Source: Actinomucor elegans (lineage: Eukaryota > Mucoromycota > Mucoromycetes > Mucorales > Mucoraceae). Taken from it: 64,000 nucleotides of DNA. The DNA is taken from positions 1,736,001 to 1,800,000 of the forward strand of contig JAMSLZ010000003.1 of NCBI GenBank assembly GCA_026027325.1, given 5' to 3'. Position numbers and translations under genes: made by a program. Positions 24,901 through 36,156 of this stretch are shown in pieces. A model generated the notes under the pieces. It was not told where the DNA came from. It was given only the letters and a program-made list of their open reading frames with translations, and searched no databases. Within the stretch, counting starts at the first letter, position 1. Each line of letters opens with the position of its first letter.

Positions 24901-25323
24901 AACTTGTGCCATGTGCACAGTCGAGAATAGACCCTTTTATAGGAATAACAGCCTTTTTCTGTCATTCACTAATCAAATATAGAGAAATAGCCAGATTTAT
25001 ATGGATATTTTATAACATTCAAGATAATATGAATAAATTAAGCTTGGAGTACAAAAAAGCACTTTCTGTCATTTCGATCACCTTTATTCAATGTCAAAGA
25101 TTTCTTTATCGAATGGCATCTTTGTAGTACGAGTTGATTGGTCTATTGCGTGCTCTCAAGTCATTCGTTTTCTCGGAGCAAGTAATTTGCCCTGATTTAG
25201 CTCTCGGGAAGTCGGTAGTTCAATCATTACTATATAAACCCAACTGCAAATCGTCTTTAATTCTTTTTTTTTTTTTATTTTTATTTTTCTCCTCTGTTCT
25301 AATCGAACTCTTTTTATAACATT
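18937..25323. other. 6.4 kb gene-poor, AT-rich block
   Basis: No gene is supported. Reading frames here are short, lack homology that I recognise and are interrupted. The block holds poly(A)/poly(T) runs (about 21490-21510; T13A11 at 23526-23549; T-rich at 24505-24540) and several copies of the dispersed CATCTG/GATC motif (19912, 20051, 22178, 22362, 22545). A TATA motif at 25231-25238 and a long pyrimidine tract (about 25260-25295) form the likely promoter of the peptide transporter. Confidence 0.5.
22150..22625. repeat. Decayed tandem repeat, unit about 183 bp
   Basis: A motif of the form GATC-x-CGGC-x-AATGTCGCATC, followed about 20 bp later by CAT-x-TTCA and then TGCTGCATCT-like sequence, recurs near 22178, 22362 and 22545, a spacing of 183-184 bp. 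The sequence between copies has diverged. Related single or paired copies occur at least seven more times in the window. Confidence 0.5.
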
Positions 25324-27076
25324 ATGTCCGAGAAACTGGAACAAGAAAAGGTATCAAAAAACGCCTATGATGAAGATGCTGAGTTCCATGATGAACAAAT
25401 GCACGGCCCCGAGCCTACTGCCGAAGATTGGAAGACGATGCGTGAAGTCGCTGATAAAGTACCTGCTTCTGCTTATCTTGTCATTGTCATTGAGTTCTGT
25501 GAACGTTTTACTTACTATGGTTTGAGTGGTCCTTTCCAAAACTATATCCAAAACCCTGCTCCACCAAGCTGTATGTTTTTTTATTATTAATAATTAGCTA
25601 TTTTATATATATATATTAATTCTTTTTTTTTGTCTAATAGATCCCGCTGAACAAGCTGGTGCTATGGGTAAAGGTCAACAAACTGCTACTGCCTTGACTA
25701 CCTTCTTCCAATTCTGGTGTTATATTACTCCAATCATCGGTGCTATCATTGCTGATCAATACCTCGGCAAATATCGTTCAATTCTTTTGTTTTCCATCAT
25801 CTATTTCCTCGGTTTAATCATTTTGACAGCTACATCTTCTCCTATGGGTATTGAAAGCGGCGCTGCTTTCCCTGGTTTCATTGTCGCTATTATTATCATT
25901 GGTCTTGGTACTGGTGGTATCAAATCTAACGTTTCTCCTCTTGTCGCTGAACAATACCAAAGCAAATCCCCATATATCTCTACTACCAAGAAGGGCGAGC
26001 GTGTTATTGTCACTCCTCAAGCTACTTATCAAAAGATCTTCAACATGTTCTACTGGGGTATTAACATTGGTTCTCTTTCTGCTATTGCCACCACTGAATT
26101 AGAAAAGAACGTTGGTTTCTGGCCCGCCTATCTCTTACCTACCTTGATGTTTATTCCCGGTATCATTGTACTTGTACTCGGTCGTAAGCGTTATATCCAA
26201 ACTCCTCCTCGTGGTTCCGTCTTTGTTGAAGCTGGTAAACTCTTTGCTTTCAGTTGGAAGGTCAAGGGTGGTTTAGACAACTGTAAGCCTTCTATTCTTG
26301 CAATTGAACATCCTGATCTGGCCGCACGCGCTACTTGGGACGATGTCTTTGTTGATGAATTGAAGCGTACGCTTAGAGCTTGTATCGTCTTTTGTTGGTA
26401 TCCCATCTACTGGCTTTGTTACTCTCAAATGACCAATAACTTGATCTCTCAAGCTGGTACTATGTGGACTGGTAATGTACCCAATGATATCATGCAAAAT
26501 ATCGATCCTCTCGTCTTGATCATCACCATTCCTTTGATGGATCGTATTATCTATCCTGGTCTTCGTCGTCTTGGTTTCCCTATGCGCCCCATTTTCCGTA
26601 TCACGCTTGGTTTCTTTTTTGCTTCTTGTGCTATGGGCTACACCGCTGGTATTCAAGCCAAGATTTACGCAAATACCTCTGAATACCCTATTTCTGCTGG
26701 TTACCAAATTCCTTCTTACGTCTTTATTGCTTTCTCTGAAATCTTTGCTTCCATTACCGGTCTTGAATATGCTTACAAGAAGGCCCCTCAATCCATGAAG
26801 TCCATTGTCATGGCTCTTTTCTTATTTACTAACTGTCTTGCTTCTATCCTTGGTTTCGCCTTGGTCTCTGTTGCTGTAGATCCCAAATTGACTTGGATGT
26901 ACACTGGTATTGCTTGCGCTTGTTTCGTTTGTACCATCTTGGTTTACGTTTGTCATCACAAAAACGATGATACTGATATGGAAGATGATGCTATTGGTCG
27001 TACTGGTGTTCAAGCTGAGCAATACAACAAAGATAAAGCTGTCGTTGAATACGAAGTCGAAAAGGGTGCCTTGTAA
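25324..27076 (+). CDS. PTR2: Proton-coupled di/tripeptide transporter (PTR2/POT family)
   Basis: A plasma-membrane symporter that imports di- and tripeptides with protons. Exon 1 (25324-25570) and exon 2 (25641-27076) join in phase to 560 residues, normal for fungal Ptr2. Marks are EFCERFTYYG (the ExxER proton-coupling motif of helix 1), FFQFWCYITPIIGAIIADQY (PTR2 signature 1), and GLGTGGIKSNVSPLVAEQY. FCWYPIYWLCYSQMTNN follows in helix 7, and the total is twelve predicted helices. Both termini are charged and cytoplasmic. Codon use is strongly biased (GGT, GCT, ATC, AAG), unlike its neighbours, which suggests high expression. A TATA box lies about 90 bp upstream. Confidence 0.95.
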
Positions 27077-27374
27077 AATATATATTCTCTTTCTCATTTA
27101 CTTTTTAACATAATCATTCCCCCTGTATTATTACTTTTTTTTATCACAGCAGGGCTGTTCATTCTCTTTTTTTTTTTTACTATAGCTGTCTTAAACAGTT
27201 TTAATAAATAATATTAATATATCCTCTTTATCTCTCAATCCAAACTTGATACCAATGTAACATTTTTTTGATTTATAGAAATCATCTTGGAATCTATTAT
27301 AACCTTTTCTTGAATATACTTCCGTAAAAGTCTAATAAGGGTCTTGATCAATATTCCTGAAAAGGAGATTGTAT

Positions 27375-27415
27375 CTTCTCACGACTTACCCTTGAATCAA
27401 GGGAATCGTGAGAAG
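27375..27415. repeat. Strong 41 bp hairpin
   Basis: CTTCTCACGA (27375-27384) pairs perfectly with TCGTGAGAAG (27406-27415). Inside this, CCCTTGA pairs with TCAAGGG around one central base. It lies about 300 bp past the peptide transporter stop. Its function is not known. Confidence 0.7.
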
Positions 27416-28578
27416 GTGCTTTTTATCTGTATTACTCGAGTTTTTTTTTTGGAACCGTAATTCTCCAGAAAGTTTAATATTGAATCGTGTCACTTATATT
27501 CACAATCAGCAAAAAGAAAAGCCGGGGATATAGCGCCAAGGCATCATGTGCTCAAAAGTTTTTCTAATGGCAATGTATTTTGCCGGATACCAATCATTTT
27601 ATTGCGAATGAAGCTGTATTCGAATGATTCCAAGAATCTCTGCAGGTTTAATAACCTTGTTCCGTCCGTATTCCAAGTCCGCCATTTGAAACATTTGTAA
27701 CATCAATCAAAATAACAAAACTTTCTTTTTTTTTAAAAAAAAAAATTAGTGAATGTACAGACTAATAAACACGTTCAGGTAGATCTAAAAGTTTTAAAAG
27801 ATACTACAACCCATCCTAAATATGTATTATCCTTCAAATGCGACATTAAATTGGAAAACATTTATAACATGTCAGTAAATTCAAGCGATGAAAAGGAATG
27901 AGCGTTATAGATTAATACATGTGTGCTAGTTAATGAACATAATCGTGTAGATCTGACAGTTTAATAGATGCAGAAACTTATTCTGGACATGAAACACTCA
28001 TTCAATGTGACATCAAATCAGGATCGATTGAGATCAATCGAGATCTATTTCGTTAGCAAGTGCGCCCTGTCGATTTTCCAGATTGTGATATATATGGAAA
28101 TTTTTTATCTACACAAGTAAAAAAAAAAAAAGACATATGAACACTTTACAAGTTGTATAAAATCATTGTTCAAGAGAAGCAATACTATAGACTGCCCAAG
28201 TTATATAGACCGTATTTACTTTCGTTTATTTTTCTAAAGTCTTCATTTATCAAAAAATATGAATTTTGATTTATACATATGTCAAATTTCAAAACAATAT
28301 CTCTGGTGGTTGCTGATATAGATGCGTTTTAAACTTTTTGTCTAGGTTCCCTATGTGATGAATAGCTGTTCAAATCCCGCTATTCAATAAAGTCGACCTG
28401 TAGCCTATTATTATTATTATTCTACAATACAAAAGCTGAAAGATAAAAGACAGTACGTTTATAATCACCCTTTATACTCTTGATCAAAAATCGTATAGAA
28501 TTGTATTTTTTTTAAGCAAACTAAGGCCTATAAAAAATATTAACATAGAGAGTATAAACACTTAACAGTCAAAGTCAT

Positions 28579-28583
<5 letters not shown>

Positions 28584-28620
<37 letters not shown>
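28584..28620. repeat. 37-base poly(T) run
   Basis: An uninterrupted T homopolymer with no flanking direct repeats that I could find. It could be the tail of an old retroposon or simple slippage. Confidence 0.9.
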
Positions 28621-28622
<2 letters not shown>

Positions 28623-29789
28623 GTTAATGTATCCCTTTGAAACTTGTTTGGCTCATTCTGCCGAATATAAATAATTGATTTTCAAAGCCGTGTATCGCTA
28701 TTAAAGACCAAGTTAGATATACTTTGCCATTTTCATCGAGATCTACTATATCAGCCGTCATCACTCAGTCCACCGACTAATGGCATAGATACACTAGCCT
28801 ATTTGTTGTTTTTATTAAAACTTTACGCCCCAAATAAAATAAACTATAACTTATAAAGAATAATTCTACTACAAGCATAATTGATGCAGTTAATAAAATG
28901 TGCGTAGAACTTGACTTTCTTTTGATTATTACAACATACAATAGACAATGAATAGAAAGAAAAATTATACAGTAGAGTAAAAAAAAGTTTATACTTTTTG
29001 AGACTATCTCGGCTCATGAATAAATAAATATATAAATGCAAGAAAAAAGTATTTGATTTCATGTGTCCGAAATTTCAAACCATTACCTTTATTTGTTAGC
29101 CATTTATCACATTTTTCTGATTTTCGTTAGTGTTCGACCTTGTATAGCCAATGAAATCAACGATTCATTCTAGTTGCAATTGAGCCTAAAGATAGACTAA
29201 TGTAAACATCACTTGGAGAAAACAAATTGGTATACGAGACACGTTGCGCAAATACATCATTGCGTGTGTTTAGACTCTCATAGAAAATATAAGATACTTC
29301 CATAAAACTGCCTTATTCTGAAACTCCAAGACAGTTACTGTATAGAAACCTTGAGAATCATCGGGTGAAACTCTCAAAAATCATGCTTTTAGCATGGATC
29401 AACGTGTGAGTTTCAAATGAAGCAGCCAGTTTCCGATAGAAGGAAACACATGTTTGCGATCTGAAAGAAACCTTGCCTTCAAGTCAAGCGTCAAAGCAAA
29501 GATGATATCAACCATGAGACTATCCATCCACTCAACAAATAGTTGTCTCCATCTCCATATTCAACATGGCAATATATAAACCTGTCAAGTATATACATAC
29601 AAGATTGGACAAAGCCGTGATTTCACATGGTCATTAGAAGAGAAAAAAAAGCTCACTAAGCTTTATTGCTATGATATGTTACATGATAAAAGAAAACAAA
29701 AAAAGTTACCTGGGGCTGGATCGAATGAGCTACAGAGATGGAAAAAGATAGAGTGGTTTAGGGTATGTAGATGACAATTATTAGTAAGA

Positions 29790-31059
29790 TCACAAAGATA
29801 AATCTCGTAAATAGTCCAGCTTTCGAACAATGAATTCATATGTAAAGATGGTAACTGCAGAAGCAGGCACAGTTCTCAAGAGATTGGTGGTAATGCCCTT
29901 GTAAAAACCATGAATACCTTCTTCATACATGATCACTTTGACAGCGTGAATGATGCCTTTATATTTAAAAGGTTTAACTATCTGGTTTTGCAGTCTTGTA
30001 CGAATCACCTATGTATGTATGGTTTAGTAAAATGGATAAAAAAAAAAAAGATATCGTTGTGCATAATTCAACTCACCTCGTGTGGATATGTGGTTGTGCT
30101 AGCAACCATTTTGGACACTGCAGAAGCTAACAAGATATTAGCGGTACTTGATTGCGCATTTGCTTCGGTCAATAAGGACTTTAACCTTTCATACAATGGA
30201 AATTGAATGGCGACATGACTGACGCCGATCAAAGAAGGACCTAATCCTTTATAAAAGCCTCGAAAACCTTCGTGTTTGGCAATTACGACAAATGCTTCTA
30301 ATGTATTGTTGTAACGATGTGCAGATCGTTTGGTTTGCGTCTAATATGTATATATTTGTATGCGTAAGATTTTTTTTTGTTTTAGATAGACAGATAATAA
30401 TATCAGTTTATACCATAAATCTTGTCTTGATGACCCAAACAGGGCTAGTAAGTGTGGTTGAGACCATGCCTGCTGTCATTGCTGAAGATATGTGGAGTAG
30501 CCAATCATGATTGCCTTGTTGCTTACCTACTACAAAGTTCTGTTAAAATGGATGGATCCCGCTTCGATTTATTTGCTTCCTGTACCAAGATCACTACTAG
30601 CCCAGTTTATCTTGCAATAATCGTAGATTGTAAAGTAGATGGCCCAAGTGGGTAAATAACCAACTACTGTAGGTCCTAAACCGCGATAAAGTCCACGAAT
30701 ACCTTCTTCCAGTCGAATTCTCTTCAGTGTGCCTATATCAAACACTTATTAGCTAAAATAGTCTAAAAGCGTGTTATTTCTTTCAACCTGCGTTTTTTTT
30801 TTACCTACTGTCCCTCTATATTCCCGTAGACCGAACTCGGATCTGGCTTGGTTCTGTAGCCGTGTCTTTACAACGTCAAGAGGACATGTAATAACAGAAG
30901 AAATGATACCAGCGCCGGCGCCAGCTATTGAATGCTTTAAATTTTCATGAGTTTGTCTAAACAATCAAAAAAACGGGTAGAAGGATTTAGTTTTGATATC
31001 TTTGCAAAGATGGTAGATAATTACGCAAATTCTTTCCACCAATTTGCGGCGTAACTCAT
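29790..31059 (-). CDS. Mitochondrial carrier of the NAD+ transporter type (Ndt1/Yia6-like)
   Basis: An inner mitochondrial membrane carrier of the SLC25 family, most like yeast Yia6/Ndt1 (NAD+) and related nucleotide carriers. Six exons (31059-31025, 30956-30805, 30732-30586, 30529-30414, 30340-30077, 30008-29790) give 310 residues. Three ~100-residue repeats each carry the Px[D/E]xx[K/R]x[R/K] signature: PLDVVKTR, PVWVIKTR and PHEVIRTR. The tryptophan in PVWVIKTR is typical of the NAD+/pyrimidine/folate branch. The end TTNLLRTVPASAVTIFTYEF matches that branch closely. The start in exon 1 (MSYAANWWKEF) was chosen because it splices in phase. The substrate is inferred only from the branch. Confidence 0.85.
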
Positions 31060-31261
31060 TAAAGAAACAAAAAGAAAAGTTTTGTAAGAACAAGAGAAAA
31101 AGAGAGAAAGAGAGAGAAAAAAAAAAGAGCGATATCAAAGGCTATCTCTTTTATAGGCTATATTTGTGATACCTTATACGTGACTTAGTTTGTGAGATCA
31201 GATTCCACAAGCAAAAAGTGCCAAGCAAAAGGGGAAGCATTACAAAGGGGTTTTTGCAGAA

Positions 31262-32946
31262 CTACAGTAAGACTTTATTGACTATGAACTGAGTTGCTTT
31301 GAATATGCCAGACTTTTTAATCATGAATTGGAAAGAATCATTCACCCGATCCAAAGCATTGTCTATATCTTTTTCTATCACTTAAATGTATTGATTTGTT
31401 AAGTTGTGCTTTTTTTTATGCAAATTCTAATTGACTTTACCTGCTGGCAGTGCAATTGCTTCCAAGGTTAGTTCAGGCTGAACATGATTCTCGACATTTG
31501 CATCCAATTTTTCCTTGTCCATATTGACTGGTATCATTTTCCACGAGAACAATAGATTAATGCCGCAGTCTCTATCATATCAAAAGTTTAGTATGAAAGA
31601 CTCGAATTGTACCTGCGTTCTTACGTGTTTCCTTCAAATTGAAGCTTTGTCAATGACAGCACCTCTACATTTACCGATGTATCTTGGTATTCGTCAATTA
31701 GTTTCTTAAAGGTCTGCTTTCGTTGCATATCCAATGTTGCATAATGAACAATGAGTCTAAAAAAGCCCATGATATCGCATTCCTCTTTAACTCTAAATGT
31801 ATATATTAGTATCCATGGTCCAATATGCCATCCTATATGTACTTGCCGCTGTAACACATCACCGACATCAAGCTGTATTTCAATGCCCACCTCAAAGTCA
31901 AAATTTGACATGATCATACTGGGTTCAGTAACACTGAAACTGACTTGAAACTTTTGTTCGAAAGAATAGCCAGATAATTCACAATACCTGGTATCAGCTG
32001 TTGACCTCCCAAATGTTAAAACAAAAGCCATTCTGACAGCCCCCCCCTTTTTTTGGGTACTTACAGTCTTCATGCAGGTTATGTTCCAAAGTATTTTTTG
32101 CTTCTGTAATATGTAATGATGAATATGTCGTTTGTCTTAGTACCTGATTTGCTAAATATCAGATATATCCTAATTTGATAGATCTCTTGTATCTTACATC
32201 TGCATGCTCTAGGGCTTTTTTTCGTAATTCTGCTTGCGGGCCTAAAAGTTCTGATTCATCCTCACCAGGTGTGCCGCTCAATAGTAGCATATATTCACTA
32301 TGTAAACCTCCCACTTAGTCTAACCTTGCGTACCGAATCTAATAATTGGGGGAACCAACTTACAATATCACATCCCAGTCCGGGTTCTCTTCTATATCCA
32401 CATCTTCTTCTTCTTCTTCTTCTTCAACATCCAGATCCATTTCCTCATCCTCTTCATCATCATACCACTTTCTTCTTTTCAACTCTGCTTTTTCTTTTCT
32501 AGCCAACATGGCTTCTTTCTTCTTCTCAAGGGCTATACGTCTCTTTTCTTCTTGTTTAATATGTTCGGCTCTCTCTTCCGGTGTCATGTTGGTCAAACTA
32601 GCTTCCTTGTTTCTTTTCTCTCGGCGTTCACTGAGCTTGGCTTCCATGTTCTGAACGCGAGACTCCATATGTTCCACTTGCATCTGCAACTGGCTGAGCT
32701 GTTTTTTGAGTTCTTCTGTATCATCGCTCATGTAAAAATCTTTGAATTTCTATAAACTCTATGAGTAATGAGTAATGAAAGAGAATCACATTCTAGATCA
32801 ATTCTCCATACAATACTATTATTGTTTAACGGCTCATTCTCTTCATCGTTGAATTGTGCTTGAATAAGCCGTTGTTGAAAGTTTTCTGTGGTTGTTCTTT
32901 CATCAAAAGCGAGACCGTCAAAGCTATCACTGGAAGTATCAGACAT
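31262..32946 (-). CDS. CENP-P / Ctf19-like inner kinetochore protein
   Basis: Probable CENP-P (yeast Ctf19) of the CCAN/COMA complex, which links centromeric chromatin to the outer kinetochore. Seven exons (32946-32812, 32749-32364, 32297-32198, 32143-32065, 31997-31625, 31571-31441, 31380-31262) join in phase to 440 residues. A disordered N-terminus is followed by a coiled coil (EELKKQLSQLQMQVEHMES) and a Glu/Asp run. The C-terminal half follows the CENP-P pattern: RYCELSGYSFEQKFQVSF, then EECDIMGFFRLIVHY, KQTFKKLIDEY, and a second RWD-like unit opening with NLLFSWKM. About 50 bp near 31810-31860 could be a further intron. It is longer than human CENP-P because of the N-terminal extension. 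Similarity was judged by eye from remembered family patterns. Confidence 0.6.
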
Positions 32947-33104
32947 CGTATATATTTTCTTTTTCAAAAAAAAAAAAAAAAAGAGCGGATTCCAACTATA
33001 ATATTATAATGCGAAATAGTCACAAAAAAACGCGTTTCTCGAGCAATATTTTTTTTTAAAAGTGAAACGCGTTTTTAGCACGTACCTTTTTCTTCTTTTA
33101 CATT
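32947..33104. promoter_or_regulatory. Shared divergent promoter with two MCB (ACGCGT) boxes
   Basis: Only 158 bp separate the start codons of the CENP-P-like gene (-) and dUTPase (+). ACGCGT occurs at 33030-33035 and 33067-33072, inside AAACGCGTTTC and GAAACGCGTTTTT. In yeasts ACGCGT binds MBF and drives G1/S genes, dUTPase among them. Regulation of both genes from these sites is inference. Confidence 0.65.
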
Positions 33105-33723
33105 ATGTCTCAACTCTTTGTTAAACGTCTTTCAGAACACGCACAACTTCCTGCTAGAGGTTCAGCTCTTGCTGCTGGTTATGATCTCTTTTGGTAAATA
33201 CTTTTGGAATGTCCCCAAAGAAAAAACAACAAAACTCATACTCCCTTTATTATACTAGTGCTCATGATACCGTTATTCCTGCTCAAGGCAAAGTTATTGT
33301 GGCTACAGATATCAGTATTGCTATTCCTGAAGGTCATTATGGTCGCGTTGCTCCTCGTTCTGGATTGGCTGCCAAGCATCATTTAGACACGGGCGCTGGT
33401 GTCATTGATGCTGATTATCGTGGCCCAGTTGGCGTTGTTATGTTCAATTTCAGCAAGGTTGATTATGAAGGTATAGCAAAAAAAAAAGATATCCTTTCAG
33501 ATTACAAAAATACTAATTGGTTTCTATAGTAAAACGTGGTGACAGAATTGCACAATTGATTATCGAAAAGATTTCTACACCTGAGGTCTTGGAAGTGGAT
33601 GTAAGATATTCAATGTTATTTGAAGGATAGAACTTGTTTTTACTCATTTGTTTTTGTTTATCATAGTCCTTGGAAGAATCTGTTCGTGGTGCTGGTGGAT
33701 TTGGTAGTACAGGCTATCAATAA
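33105..33723 (+). CDS. DUT1: dUTP pyrophosphatase (dUTPase)
   Basis: Cleaves dUTP to dUMP and pyrophosphate, keeping uracil out of DNA and supplying dUMP for dTMP synthesis. Exons 33105-33193, 33259-33470, 33530-33600 and 33667-33723 join in phase to 142 residues, the usual size of a trimeric dUTPase. All five motifs are visible: AAGYDLF (1), [10 protein letters not shown] (2), [16 protein letters not shown] (3), RGDRIAQLI (4) and [10 protein letters not shown] (5). No mitochondrial targeting extension is seen in this reading. It is divergent from the CENP-P-like gene. Confidence 0.97.
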
Positions 33724-34320
33724 ACTGCTGTATATACAAAATGTTAGATAGAATCCATTATAAATAGCTAGAGAATAAAAATGATACGTCTGTTTAATGG
33801 AGCCTTCCCATCTGAATGATACAACCTAATAGGTTCTACCATTACCGCTGCTCAACATGGTGCTAATGCCATTTTCCATGATAACACTGTCTCTTATTTA
33901 AGTACAATAATGATACAAAGAACCTTCTAAAATTTACTAAAGATGTACCACCATTGGAGGCGATCAAGATTACGATTAGGCCAATCAAATATTAAATACT
34001 TTTTTTTCAGTACATCAATCTTTGCGAGTGATGCTTTATAGCATAGATGTATAATATTTTAAATTTGAGTTTTGGTTTGTTAACGTTCTAAATGTGATGA
34101 TATATTATTATATTGTATAGTTTCAATCACAAACGACCAATAAAAAGCTTAAAAGTTCGAGCCAAAGAAAAAAGGTCACATTCCTGGGTTCTTGATTGGC
34201 CAAGACAGCTGGTTGGCCCCGCCGACTTGCCCATGCCAAACTACTACTGGCCCCTCCTAAGTAAAACTTTAATACTTTTTTTTCCTTTGTTCTAATTAAA
34301 CAAAAAAAGTTTATAACAAA
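33724..34320. other. Intergenic / prohibitin upstream region
   Basis: No gene is supported. A CCAAT box (ATTGG at 34195-34199) lies about 120 bp before the prohibitin ATG; HAP-complex control through CCAAT is usual for fungal mitochondrial genes, so this is a plausible but unproven site. Confidence 0.4.
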
Positions 34321-35347
34321 ATGGCACAAATTCTCGGAACAATCGCTAAATGGGCCATTCCCGTTGGTCTTACTGCTGGTGTTGCTCAAAGCGCCATGTA
34401 TGATGGTAAATGAGCGCCCTTTTTATTATTATTATTTGTAAAACATCAAACACACGTACTGAATCTATTCATTTAGTCCAGGGTGGTTACAGAGCTGTTA
34501 TTTTCGACCGTATTCAAGGTGTCAAGGGTGTATCTGTTGGTGAAGGTACTCACTTTTTAGTTCCTTGGCTTCAACGTGCCGTCTTGTTTGACGTCCGTAC
34601 CAAGCCTCGTAACATTTCCACCACAACTGGTTCAAAGGATATGCAAATGGTTTCTCTGACTCTTCGTGTTTTACACCGTCCCGAAATCAAAAACTTGCCC
34701 TCTATCTATCAAAACTTGGGCCTTGATTACGATGAGAGAGTTTTGCCTTCTATTGGTAACGAAGTATTGAAGGCTGTCGTAGCTCAATTCGATGCTTCCG
34801 AGTTGATTACTCAACGTGAGATTGTTTCTGCCAAAATCCGTGAGGAATTATACAAGCGTGCTAGAGATTTCAACTTGGCTTTAGAGGATGTTTCTATTGT
34901 AAGTTTTATTATTATTCTTATTGGATTGTGTTGGTAAACCAGGATTTTAACATGATTATAGACACACATGACTTTTGGTAAAGAGTTCACTAACGCTGTT
35001 GAACAAAAGCAAATTGCTCAACAAGAAGCTGAACGTGCCAAGTTTGTCGTCGAACGTGCTGAACAAGAGAAGCAAGCTGCTATTATTCGTGCTGAAGGTG
35101 ATTCCGAAGCTGCTGAGATGATTTCTACAGCTTTGGCAAAGGCTGGTGATGGGTAAGTTATAGCAAAGAAAACAAATCATGCTTTTGACGGGAGCGATAT
35201 TGACTTTTTTTTTGTAGTTTCATTGCTTTCCGTAGAATCGAGGCTAGTAAAGATATTGCTCAAACGCTTTCTCAAGCTCGCAATGTCACTTATTTGCCTA
35301 GCAGTGCTCAAGGTGGCAGCAACATGCTTCTTGGTATCAATGCTTAA
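34321..35347 (+). CDS. PHB1: Prohibitin 1
   Basis: A subunit of the ring-shaped prohibitin complex of the inner mitochondrial membrane, which stabilises newly made proteins and controls m-AAA protease. Exons 34321-34405, 34477-34898, 34962-35152 and 35218-35347 give 275 residues, standard for Phb1. An N-terminal hydrophobic anchor ([18 protein letters not shown]) is followed by the PHB/SPFH domain, with [29 protein letters not shown] and [21 protein letters not shown] coiled coil ([20 protein letters not shown]) ends the protein with NVTYLPSS. Translated codons are biased, in keeping with high expression. Confidence 0.97.
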
Positions 35348-35456
35348 ATAGAATTCCTTTAATAAACCATCCCCTTGTAGTATAAAACAAAACTTCATTT
35401 ATGTTCAATAAAATAAATAAATAAAAATACATATAAAAAAAAGGTATTTTATTAGG

Positions 35457-35683
35457 TTAATTGATTTGAACAAGAGTAGGGACAGATTCAACCTTGGAGT
35501 TTGACTTGGATTCTTCCTTGCACTTGCAGATTTCTTCGTCCTTCAAACCAGCTAAGGCTTGTTGAATATGTTGACCACAGCCTATAATTAATTGATTCAA
35601 TACTAGTATGATTAAGCCAACAGGTTCTACATACCGGCCCAAGTATACTTTTTACACTCATCACAAGTAACACGCTTACACAT
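35457..35683 (-). CDS. Conserved 57-residue Cys-rich protein of unknown function
   Basis: Two exons (35683-35635 and 35581-35457) join in phase to a 57-residue protein starting MCKRVTCDECKKYTWAGCGQ and containing a later CKC. The pattern C-x4-C-x2-C, then W-x-GCG-xH, then C-x-C resembles short uncharacterised proteins that I recall from many fungi, and it could bind zinc. Its 3' end faces the prohibitin stop 110 bp away. Each exon alone is too short to be convincing; the intron join and conserved Cys/His spacing support it. Confidence 0.7.
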
Positions 35684-36156
35684 TATATTAAATTTAGTGG
35701 GGGGGATAATATAAAGAAATAAAAAAGACGCACCCTGTTCCCTTGGTTTTAATTCGACTAATCTTTTTAAACTGACGGAAAGTGAATTGATTACGCGGCC
35801 TGACGAAAAAAAACGTGACCCACGGGAAAAATATTGAATTTACATCTTGGATCAGACAGGTTCTTTGTTATTAAAATAGAGGACTACAGAGGCCCATCGA
35901 GGAGGAGAGTCAAAGATATCGATAAATTTAGCGCACTTTTATAATTTAACTTGATTCAAGTTTTGAACAGTCTTGTCACAAGAAAAGAACCTTTACTAAT
36001 TTTAGTTAACGTTATGTGCATTCATGTGCTAATCAAATAATGAGCTTTCAAGCGTAAATTTATTAGAGACAATGGCTTATTACGAATACGTACTGTTATC
36101 TTGATGCGACGTTTCGCCAAGATCGACCAAGACATCTAGAGAAGAGCTGATACACC

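Larger units (their letters stand above)
27077..29789. other. Gene-poor region with hairpin, T-run and repeat copies
   Basis: No gene is supported in this 2.7 kb. It holds the 3' UTR of the peptide transporter, a strong hairpin at 27375-27415, a T9A11 junction at 27726-27745, two copies of the GCGACATT/GTGACATC motif near 27840 and 28007, and 37 consecutive T at 28584-28620. Confidence 0.5.

Noticed and set aside
28584..28620. 37-base T run as the tail of a retroposon
   Set aside because: No flanking target-site duplication and no recognisable element body were found; kept only as a homopolymer.
32065..32073. Reading MKTVSTQKKGG straight into the CENP-P-like exon
   Set aside because: It needs a GTAAGT donor to be ignored and breaks the upstream frame; splicing 32065 to 31997 keeps the phase and gives the RYCELSG motif.
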